15,271 nucleotides of DNA from Saccoglossus kowalevskii (taxonomy: Eukaryota; Hemichordata; Enteropneusta; Harrimaniidae): NCBI RefSeq assembly GCF_000003605.2, contig NW_003135367.1:31433-46703 (forward strand), written 5' to 3'. The notes under the pieces were generated by a model. The model saw only the letters and a program-made list of their open reading frames with translations. It had not been told where the DNA came from and did no database searches. A program made the translations under genes and the position numbers. Numbering within the stretch: position 1 is the stretch's first letter; each line of letters opens with the position of its first letter. This document shows, in pieces, positions 1-7,088 of the stretch.

Positions 1-123
1 TTTGTATGTGCTAGTGCTGACACATAGTGCATTTTGCCACAGAAGCCATATTCATGTTTGGACTACAATGTGCATGACAGGGCTGTGCAGCCATCTCTCT
101 ATCAAATGGCAATTTTAATGCGC

Positions 124-373
124 TATCCTGGCATCAAACCAGGCTCGGTCGAACACAAGCACCTGTGGACTTTAACCAAGGTTCTCCCAAAGTAGCATTC
201 GTAGTAAATGAATCCCAGCCAGTGGAATTGGCCTTCCCATTGAGTCTGTGGCACACTCACCCAGGGGTAGGGGTCGACCTTTTTTGTTGTTCAGCCTGAG
301 GTAGGATTTGAACCTGGGTCTACCAATCATGATTTTGCTGTAACAACCACAATGCTACCAGTGACCGGTTAGT
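124..373 (-). repeat. tRNA-derived SINE-like element (boundaries uncertain)
   Basis: On the - strand a polymerase III internal promoter is visible. The B box GGTTCAAATCC (304-314) fits GGTTCRANNCC exactly. An A-box-like TAGCATTGTGG (347-357) differs at one position from the TRGYNNAGTGG type. The two boxes start 43 bases apart, as in tRNAs. The head, read from about 373 downward, begins with a tRNA-like CACTGGTAGC. The sequence below 300 (on the + strand) would be the SINE body and includes a small hairpin with arms CCTGG and CCAGG near 127-143. No clear target duplication or A-rich tail could be fixed, so the outer limits are estimates. It lies in the intron before exon A. Confidence 0.55.
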
Positions 374-1215
374 TAACAAATTTTTATCACACAACAACAT
401 GCAAACATATTTGGGATAACATACTTGCACTTGTAGTTTCTGCAAATTTCAAGTAATTTCCTGCTCATATTTTTAATCATTTTGTAAAATTCTATGAAAT
501 TGTGAGGAAAACAGTTATAATTATGATGACCATAAAAATGTTATTTTATTACAAAACTAATTATTGAATGTAGCCTTTTATTTTAATTCGTGACACTCCA
601 AATGACAGTTTAAAATGTTTCTACATTTGTATTTAGTTCACTTTCTAACTTGTTCTGCATAACATGGCACAATATCATTATCATGAGAACTATAAAATAA
701 ACATGTTGCATACATTGATATATGTTAAAATTTTATTAAATTATGTTCGCCATTGTGTGTCATGTGCTTGTCTATTGATCACAGCCGCAGGTCACAACAC
801 ATCGTAAATAATTCAGTTTGTATTTTTATCATAGCTTCAATTTCAATAATCATGTCTAACTAATCATGACAATGCAAATAAAAACATGGCTGACTGGAGG
901 CCATTTTAAGTTGTGAAAAAGCACCAGAATCGACTGTTTCTATTCATTTCTCGACCAAATCTCTGGCATGCAGGAATGGATTTTGTACATAGTACATACA
1001 TAAAAACTTTCCTGTCTATGCCAAAATAGGGACATATTTGTACATTGTACATTATTGTGAAATATATGTCCTTGGGCACACATTCATTTCATGACAGTAT
1101 GTGCATATCATTTTTTCTGTATATTTGGTTACCTTATTATGATATCATTAATAATCATCAATACATGTGTCTTCTATCTGATATTAAAAACATATTGTGT
1201 TATTGTTCATTTCAG
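374..1215 (+). other. Intronic sequence before CLASP exon A
   Basis: This is AT-rich sequence without a recognisable exon or repeat family. The end of the preceding CLASP exon (strand-address and GLEIL-type TOG1 residues) was sought upstream of 1215 and not seen, so the intron probably begins before the window. Overlapping gtacat/acatgt runs near 985-1055 are low-complexity. The last bases (ttgttcatttcag) form the acceptor of exon A. Confidence 0.6.
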
Positions 1216-1319
1216 TACTACCAGCCGTGCAAGACCGCTTAGGGGATAGCAAAGATGCCGTTCGTGACCAAGCACAGGCACTTATACAGAAATTGATGCA
1301 TCCAGTGTCAACACCACAG
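1216..1319 (+). CDS. CLASP: CLASP exon A (TOG1 HEAT repeat, RLGDSKDAVRDQAQ)
   Basis: The acceptor is the AG at 1214-1215 (tcatttcag). The donor is the GT at 1320-1321 (CAG|gtaaaa). The exon is 104 nt: two bases finish a split codon, then 34 whole codons follow, so it enters in phase 1 and leaves in phase 0. It encodes a helix beginning LPAVQDRLGDSK, then VRDQAQALIQKLM and a proline-containing turn ending STPQ. The pattern of an LP-start helix, a D-R-x-G-D loop and a V-R-D-x-A helix is the HEAT B-helix arrangement of TOG domains. It aligns with the vertebrate CLASP stretch containing DRMGDAKDKVRDEAQ. The preceding exon should end in an orphan G and is not visible in the 1215 bases upstream. 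Confidence 0.92.
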
Positions 1320-4300
1320 GTAAAAACACAAATGTATTTTTTACACATGTATGGAAAAAAAAAATCATTACTGTGTTTTTAATTCCAGTGTCGAGACTCA
1401 AATAATGGTTGGTTAAATGACACACTTAGTTACTTACTTAGGGGTGATCTCATATTCAAACACCTGGGTCAAACTTGGGTTAACCCGGCCTGCCCTATTC
1501 AGACCTACTAGACCTACAATATGCAAATTAGTAGTAGGTTTGAACCTAACCTCCGGATTACAAGTCAATAGAATGGTTATTGTTATTCAATTTATCTGGA
1601 ATTAATTACAGACGTGATGGTTTGTTATATTTTGTCATTAAATGTGAATCAAGTGATACCATAAAGCCTCTCTATTGTGATATATATGGTAAATTAATGT
1701 TTGAAACAGAACAGGGAAAAAAATTTTAATGAGCAGCTTCTTAGGATAAATCACTTAAATATGTTATATATATATTTGGCATAGTCAGTAAAATATGTTT
1801 ATCCATGGAGCGAACTGGTACATTTTGTCCGCAACAAGTACGGTCAGTTTTGTGTCCATGTCAGTTCATAAATTCATAGAACACATTTTTTGGTTAAGAT
1901 TGTGAAGTCTGTGAGACTGCGAGTTATCAAAATATGATGAAAGTGATACAAAGGCATCTGAAAACCACAGTTCCTCTATCACTGTGTCAAAACTAAAGTC
2001 GGGGCTAATGCTACAACTCCGGCGCTACGACCACCGTAACATTGTCAGCTGACGGCATTGCGGGGAAATTACGGGTATTTACCGCTGCCGATATCTTACT
2101 TTTCTGTGACAAAATAAAAGATTATTTTAGAAAATACATCGAAGCACAGTGCCTTGAGGGACTGTGGGCGAAGTAGGCAGCAAGGTGTTGTTTTAAACAC
2201 CGCAGAAAATCATGCACTCAACGCAGCCATCTTGGTTACCTCAATCAGAATTTCCCCTTGTCACCCAGCATGCATCGATTGCGATATCGCAACATGCACT
2301 GTGTCGCCTTGAGTACAAGGCACTCTATGAATAAGGTATTTTCAGAGGTCAGGGTTCATTTTTTATAAATAATCAGCGCGAGTCCATTTAATTTAATTTT
2401 CTGTTTTCTGAAAAACTGCAAATAATTGATGTGCAGTAAATCGAAATAAATTTTCATGGCGTACGCTGCATTTGTTTTTCCAGATTTTGCGATGCCGCAC
2501 TCCTGAAAGAACTGTTTGAAAATTGAACGCGCAACAGTAGTAAAGGCTTGAACTCAGTAGCGTAAGTCTCAAGTGAAACTTTGTATCAACAAATGTTCGT
2601 CTTTTGATACTTATTGGCTGTCAGAGACACATATCAATTGTCCAGCCCAATGAAAAGTCTGATTCACGTCCTCTGCTCAATTTGCAACTCGAGCATAACA
2701 GTTTATCAAAACAAAACAATTTATTCAGCACGCTGTTTTTTTAGGCAAGGCACACGGTGAAATGACTACTGTGCACCAATAAATCAACACATTTTAGAGA
2801 CAACTATCTACTCTTCAAAAAGCAATGTAAACTCTGTCAATCCTAAAAAAATAAACAACAGCTTGAATGAGGTGTGAATGAGATCGGTTCGAACCGCAGT
2901 TTTTATGGAAATTGTGCGGTCGTCCTGAACCGCACTGTCTATTGTTTAAACATCCAAACCGCAAAACTGGGTTTTGTTCGGGCGGTTTAGGGCGGCTTGG
3001 GTTTTCGTAGGTTTGACCCGCATGTTTGAATATGAGATCACCCATTAGACTTTGTATGTCACATGGTCTATACATTATTGTAGCATCTACAATGGAAACC
3101 GTCATAACTGTGTGATGTCACTAAACACATCACAACCATTAGATACATGTTGATAACATGTTTACCTTTACTGTCATACAGTCATTGAAGATGTAGCTGT
3201 TTATGTACATGTAGGTAATTATCTATCAATGGTGACATCAAAGTTAATCTGCATCAACTTTTCCTATTACTGACTTCTTTAAAGTCACCTGCTTGCTTTC
3301 TGTGATATATGTAATTTTGTCGAATGTCTGTCAGATTTTGGGATGGTACCTTCAATTCTTGAATGAATATTTTTATCAGTTTGGATGAAAAATTATATTT
3401 TTGACTTCTTCTTGAAAAAAACACTGAACATTTGGTTGACCTCTATTAGATTTGTAACCAGATCGCGGTTGCAATCGCCATTTTTTTTTTAATAAGGACG
3501 TGTATATTACTAAACTGAGAAAGATGAATAACTGCTGTACTGTACTCTTCTTTTCCTATAGTATGTTTTTGAACGTGTCATGCGAGCATTTGGTCATAAG
3601 AATTATAGGGTACGAGAGGAGGTTTTATTATGTCTAATGCAAACTATTAACACGTAAGTACATTTATGTATTCAAACTACTTTTATAATCTAATGTGCCT
3701 TTTATTTACCTGAAAATTGGGATACCATTGGGTAAACCAGCAATCATAGTTCTGATTTGAAGATTTACTGTTATATTAAGGAAGCAGTAAGGTAATTGTG
3801 ATTAGAGCATTCTCTGCTGGTTACTAAGCATGTAATTATACAAAATATACATTTTCAGAAAACTTTGTATTAATGTTTGCTCAGGAAATTAAGTTATGGA
3901 AGTTTTGAAAACCGTTCTTCCTATGTTAATGATTTTTTAGTTATCTTACAAAAAAATAATATTTTACAGTAGTACAGTACAGTATTTTTGTATTCCTTTT
4001 TATATATATATATAGTATAACTAGATTATATTCATGACTAACTGACTAACTTGCTTTTCTTCTTTCTTTTATTATTGTTCTTGTAATTGTTTTTTTATTT
4101 TATTTTTTGTTTGACAAAAATTTGTTGTTGTCAAACATATGCCTTCTTTTAGATCATACTACGACTGCTATTCTGTGAAAAAGTCACCCAGAAAATGACA
4201 AAAGTGAGCTATTCTAACGAGAGATAGTCATTTATTCAAGACTCTTTGTTATGTGAAACATTTAACAGTATGTAAATTGAATGTATGGTGAAAGTTTACT

Positions 4301-7088
4301 TTTGAAAAATAAACTTCACTGAAATTACATACCAAATGCATCGTGCACAGTACATTTTGACCTAAGATCAATAAAAATGTAAAGTTACATAATCAGATAT
4401 TTAAATTTGTTTTACGTCTGTAAGGCCAGGCATCTCTCTTTACAAGTTAGCTGCTGACCACCACACAAATCCGACCATAGCCTTCAAAGAGAATAGTACA
4501 ATGTGGCTGTATTTGTTGCCCACCATAGCCTTCAAAGAGAATAGTACAATGTGGCTGTAATTGTTGCCCACCATAGCTTTCAAAGAGAATAGTACAATGT
4601 GGCTGTATTTGTTGCCCACCATAGCCTTCAAAGAGAATAGTACAATGTGGCTGTATTTGTTGCCCACCATAGCTTTCAAAGAGAATAGTACAATGTGGCT
4701 GTATTTGTTGCCCACCATAGCTTTCAAAGAGAATAGTACAATGTGGCTGTATTTGTTGCCCACCATAGCCTTCAAAGAGAATAGTACAATGTGGCTGTAT
4801 TTGTTGCCCACCATATCTAACTGATTGCAAAATGATCTAGATTATGATATAAACAAAACACTTAATTAATAGAAGGTACAATGTTAATATGCATAACCTT
4901 TTCTATTCTATAAATTATAACTTGTAAAATTGTTACATTATGTAAATCTCGAAAAAGTGTGTTGCACTGCAAAAAAATCAATACCTAATTTCATCCCCCG
5001 CCCTACTGTGGGGACTAAGTAGTTTCAATTAATAGGTTCTGATAAAGTGTTCTACAACTTTATTGATAAAATGTAAGGTGTCATTAGTTCACACAAGAAC
5101 TATTGTTTTCACTTCCTAAAGGAAACTGTATTTCAAAATAGAATTGATTTATTAATAGAAACATGAGTCATAATATCATGGTGACATATGGTATACAAAA
5201 TATTATTGTCTGGGTCATTGTGCGGCAACCTGTGTCTAGTCACTTCTATATTTCCAGTAATTATTTTTATTTGACAGAAAATAAATATTACCCCTTCTGT
5301 GACCATTAAGTTTTTATGAAATTAATTTAAATTTATGGAGCGATGATTTCGTCATCATTGACTTCCTGTGATAACTAATTTCCAATTTATTTATTTAATT
5401 TTTTTGCTATAATGAAATGCAAGCTGAAAATATGTTTCTGCCATAATCATACTTATTATGGTAATATGCATCCGGTATTCACTGGTTGGCATGACAACAT
5501 CCTTATACGCGTGTATAAATTTTTTTGTTCTTCTTTCTGTTGCCAGCTTTGGTGCTACATCTTTGTCCTTGAATAAAATAGTTCCGTCAATTTGTAAACT
5601 TCTTGGTGATCCAAATAGCCAGGTAAGTATGAACCTTGTTTCATTGTAACAGTGATGTATGTTGCTTTTATTAAAACCACAAATCACATGTCCTTATTTT
5701 TGATAATTTGATTGAAATAAAAGTAGATTATGTTTGTACATTTTTGTTCCATGTTATGTATTGTAGTACGTACAATTTCACTGTAATAGCAATGCATGTT
5801 GGGATATGTTAGCAATATATTAAAGTTTGGTTTTTGTTTTGTTTAATTCTGTTACTTTCTGTCAAAGCTGAATACTGTAAAATAATTATATTTTAGCTGG
5901 AATTAATTTTCGCTGAATAATTTTTTTGTGTGTTTTATATGGAGCTTATTTTCACTGGTTTTTAATGAGTTGAATGTAAAACATGGGGAAAAAAGGTATA
6001 TTCGCTGGATTTTATTTTTACTGAATCATTCCTACAGCGAAAATAAATTCCAAGCGAAAATAAAGTATTTTACAGTATATGTTGAGATCCACTGTGAAGA
6101 AGACTTTGGGTTTACTTTATGTGTATAAATGAAGGTGTCAAGTGTTCAAGTACATGTACTGTGTACCCTCTTAGCTAATATGGGATGTCACAGAGATTTT
6201 ATTATGCTTGGAAAATCATAGATTGATATATGTTACCATAGTTATTGAAATTTTTAATTGGTAAGATCACATTTGATAAACAAAATATAAAAAGTGTAAA
6301 AACAAAGTCAATCAGCTAAAATCTCTTCTGTATTTTATTCAAAGTAGGTGATTGTTTGAACCGGCTACTGACTGATTTTGTTTTGAATAACTCTCTCCCC
6401 AGCAAGTAGCCAAGCTGACCCAACTTGATTTTTTAGCGTTTCATCTGCCCTGTTCATAAAGGGCACACTTCAAACATTTCATAATACTTCTTGTATACTT
6501 TCTAGGTTCGAGACACAGCAATTAATACGCTAGTGGAAATCTACAGACATGTCGGTGAAAAAGTGAGAATTGATTTAGGAAAAAAAGGGATTCCTTCCTC
6601 AAGGTTAGTGGTTTGAAATAGTTACTCAGTTAGCCATAATGTTAAAGGAGAACATATTAAAATGAGAAAGTATTGCACTCAGTGAAAATGTAAAATGCTG
6701 CTATTTGCATTCCATTAAACTTATATTTATTTATTTGCCATTTTATAATAAATAAAAACAAGAATTTTTCATTACCGGATCTGGCTTCTATTCCAATTCT
6801 ACTCAGCTAGTTGTCAAATTTATTTTGTGGTGCAGTTACCGACATGTATTCATGCATTCTTTGATAATCACATGTGTACATGTTTTGGTATAAATAGCGC
6901 CACCTTTTGTCAGAAAACTTACATTGTGAACAGTGCCCTCTATATGGATCTTAGTAGAAGTTTAATGCAACCCACACACTGGAGTTCGTATCATATTGTT
7001 TGCATCTATCTTCCCACTAGGTTGTCCATAATCTATGCGAAATTTGACGACGTGAAGAAATCTGGGAGAATGATAGCTCAAGACACCG
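1216..7088 (+). CDS. CLASP: CLASP family microtubule-associated protein, partial gene, five internal exons of TOG1
   Basis: The coding path joins 1216-1319, 3562-3653, 5547-5622, 6506-6603 and 7021-7088 (438 nt, 145 whole codons plus a partial codon at each end). Seen directly: every junction has AG/GT borders, and the exon phases (1-0, 0-2, 2-0, 0-2, 2-1) fit without a frame break. The joined protein carries HEAT-repeat signatures in the order RLGDSKDAVRDQAQ, GHKNYRVREEV, LLGDPNSQVRD, IYRHVGEKVR and AKFDDVKKSG. From knowledge of the family, this is the second half of the N-terminal TOG domain of CLASP1/CLASP2/Orbit, roughly residues 85-230 of the vertebrate protein. CLASPs act at microtubule plus ends, kinetochores and the cell cortex, where they promote rescue and suppress catastrophe. 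The first exons and everything after TOG1 lie outside the window or were not found. The assignment to CLASP is firm; CLASP1 versus CLASP2 is meaningless if the animal has a single copy. Confidence 0.93.
1438..1440. repeat. Left target-site duplication TTA
   Basis: TTA lies immediately outside the left inverted end and matches the TTA at 3045-3047 outside the right end. Three bases could match by chance. The support comes from the position exactly at the point where inverted-end similarity stops on both sides. Confidence 0.65.
1441..3044. mobile_element. Non-autonomous DNA transposon, PIF/Harbinger-like, 1604 bp, in CLASP intron A-B
   Basis: The two ends are inverted copies. The left end starts GGGGTGATCTCATATTCAAA (1441-1460), and the right end read on the - strand from 3044 starts TGGGTGATCTCATATTCAAA. 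Similarity continues through GGGTCAAAC and then fades, giving about 33 bp of strong terminal repeat. Both ends are directly flanked by TTA (1438-1440 and 3045-3047), which fits a 3-bp target duplication. Of the known superfamilies, PIF/Harbinger favours TWA targets of this size, so that class is inferred. No transposase reading frame is visible, hence non-autonomous. The core (about 1990-2340) is richer in GC and CpG than the host intron and contains the perfect 14-bp palindrome TTGCGATATCGCAA (2279-2292) and an inverted pair AGTGCCTTG (2148-2156) / CAAGGCACT (2316-2324). The orientation is unknown. Confidence 0.8.
3045..3047. repeat. Right target-site duplication TTA
   Basis: Partner of the TTA at 1438-1440. 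It follows the right end ...GATCACCCA of the 1604-bp element directly. Confidence 0.65.
3048..3561 (+). other. Intron A-B, part after the transposon
   Basis: AT-rich intronic sequence. Nothing beyond a short T run (3480-3490) and the acceptor tract of exon B is recognised here. Without the 1604-bp insertion and one TTA, intron A-B would be about 0.63 kb instead of 2.24 kb. Confidence 0.6.
3562..3653 (+). CDS. CLASP: CLASP exon B (TOG1 HEAT repeat, FGHKNYRVREEV)
   Basis: The acceptor is the AG at 3560-3561 after a pyrimidine-rich tract (cttcttttcctatag). The donor is a strong gtaagt at 3654. The exon is 92 nt, entering in phase 0 and leaving in phase 2 with the orphan bases AC. It encodes YVFERVMRAFGHKNY, then RVREEVLLCLMQTIN. 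HK-N-[FY]-R-x-RE in the loop between the two helices is shared with vertebrate CLASP (GFKHKNFRSREG). From family knowledge, this intra-HEAT loop sits on the face of a TOG domain that would contact tubulin. In CLASP TOG1 that surface is reported to be atypical and weak for free tubulin. Confidence 0.93.
3654..4474 (+). other. Intron B-C, part before the minisatellite
   Basis: AT-rich intronic sequence starting with the donor gtaagt. It contains a short (TA)n tract at about 4000-4013, just after a cagtagtacagtacagta stutter, and T-rich stretches around 4060-4120. No coding or RNA gene is supported. Confidence 0.6.
4475..4815. repeat. Minisatellite, 48-bp unit, seven copies plus a stub
   Basis: Units start at 4475, 4523, 4571, 4619, 4667, 4715 and 4763 with CCATAG, and a broken eighth begins at 4811 (CCATAT). 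The period is exactly 48 bases with no indels. Only two variable sites are evident: the base after CCATAGC (C, C, T, C, T, T, C through the array) and one T-to-A change in copy 2 (ctgtaAttg). The near identity points to recent expansion or homogenisation. Because 48 is a multiple of 3 and the unit lacks stops in several frames, both strands show repetitive open frames. These are products of the period, not evidence of a gene. It lies in CLASP intron B-C. Confidence 0.97.
4816..5546 (+). other. Intron B-C, part after the minisatellite
   Basis: AT-rich intronic sequence up to the exon C acceptor, with no recognisable gene or repeat. A short palindromic patch near 5340-5357 (gatgatttcgtcatcat) is noted but has no assigned role. 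Confidence 0.6.
5547..5622 (+). CDS. CLASP: CLASP exon C (TOG1 HEAT repeat, FGATSLSLNKIVP)
   Basis: The acceptor is the AG at 5545-5546 (ttctttctgttgccag) and the donor is CAG|gtaagt at 5623. At 76 nt it is the second smallest exon. Its first base completes the split Thr codon from exon B, then 25 codons follow to a phase-0 end. It encodes FGATSLSLNKIVPSICKLL, then GDPNSQ. Matches to the family are FGA at the start, the x-I-x-K-[IL]-[IV]-P helix, the L-[LF]-G-D loop and N-S-Q exactly at the exon border, as in vertebrate CLASP (LFGDSNSQVRD). The frame also stays open on both sides into the introns, but the splice signals and the homology fix these borders. Confidence 0.92.
5623..6505 (+). other. 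CLASP intron C-D
   Basis: An 883-base intron with donor gtaagt and acceptor atactttctag. Besides the 201-bp MITE it is AT-rich sequence with no other recognised element. The pyrimidine-rich patch near 6391-6402 (ctctctccccag) resembles an acceptor, but the frame that follows has no CLASP similarity. Confidence 0.7.
5875..6075. mobile_element. Foldback MITE, 201 bp, flanked by TA, in CLASP intron C-D
   Basis: The left end starts CTGTAAAATAATTATATTTT, and the right end read on the - strand from 6075 starts CTGTAAAATACTTTATTTTC. Similarity runs on with few changes through GGAATT, ATTTTCGCTG and on to about 45 bases. TA lies directly outside both ends (5873-5874 and 6076-6077), which fits a TA target duplication of the Tc1/mariner type. 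Inside, degenerate copies of the same TTTTCRCTG word recur (near 5950 and 6003), so the element looks built from repeated short modules. It has no coding capacity. Similar CTGTAAAAT...TTTCGC elements are, from memory, common in marine invertebrate introns, but the family name was not determined. Confidence 0.75.
6506..6603 (+). CDS. CLASP: CLASP exon D (TOG1, VRDTAI...IYRHVGEKVR)
   Basis: The acceptor is the AG at 6504-6505 (atactttctag) and the donor is AAG|gttagt at 6604. The exon is 98 nt: 32 codons plus two bases, entering in phase 0 and leaving in phase 2. It encodes VRDTAINTLVEIYRHVGEK, then VRIDLGKKGIPSS. IYRHVGEKVR is one of the best-conserved stretches of CLASP TOG1 and is identical to the vertebrate sequence. 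The following IDL-x-K-[KR]-GIP matches vertebrate MDL-x-KRGIP. Together with exon C this forms the repeat whose loop, D-P-N-S-Q-V-R-D, is split by intron C-D. This is the most diagnostic exon in the window. Confidence 0.95.
6604..7020 (+). other. CLASP intron D-E
   Basis: A 417-base intron, donor gttagt and acceptor cttcccactag, the smallest in the window. It has no repeat. The last 190 bases are open in the frame of exon E, which makes an exon with an earlier acceptor possible in principle, but nothing there resembles CLASP. Confidence 0.75.
7021..7088 (+). CDS. CLASP: CLASP exon E (end of TOG1, AKFDDVKKSG)
   Basis: The acceptor is the AG at 7019-7020 (catctatcttcccactag) and the donor is accg|gtaaga at 7089. 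The exon is 68 nt. Its first base completes the Arg codon begun in exon D, 22 codons follow, and a single G is left over (phase 1 out). It encodes LSIIYAKFDDVKKSGRMIA, then QDT. Vertebrate CLASPs have a closely similar [LI]-x-x-I-[FY]-[AS]-KFD-[ED]-V-x-SGGMI at the end of TOG1, just before the Ser/Arg-rich linker. Here SGGMI reads SGRMI. The frame is open for 64 codons upstream and 37 codons downstream of the exon, so intron retention would not stop translation at once. Confidence 0.92.

Noticed and set aside
2815-3105. 96-codon open frame on the - strand
   Set aside because: It crosses the right end of the transposon into the host intron, so it cannot be a conserved unit, and no transposase features are seen.
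4440-4830. Long open frames on both strands with 16-residue repeats (MVGNKYSHIVLFSLKA and similar)
   Set aside because: They are the 48-bp tandem array read in different frames; several overlapping frames are open at once, and the array sits inside a CLASP intron.
5928-6128. 66-codon open frame on the + strand
   Set aside because: It lies mostly inside the foldback MITE and runs through its right end into flanking intron.
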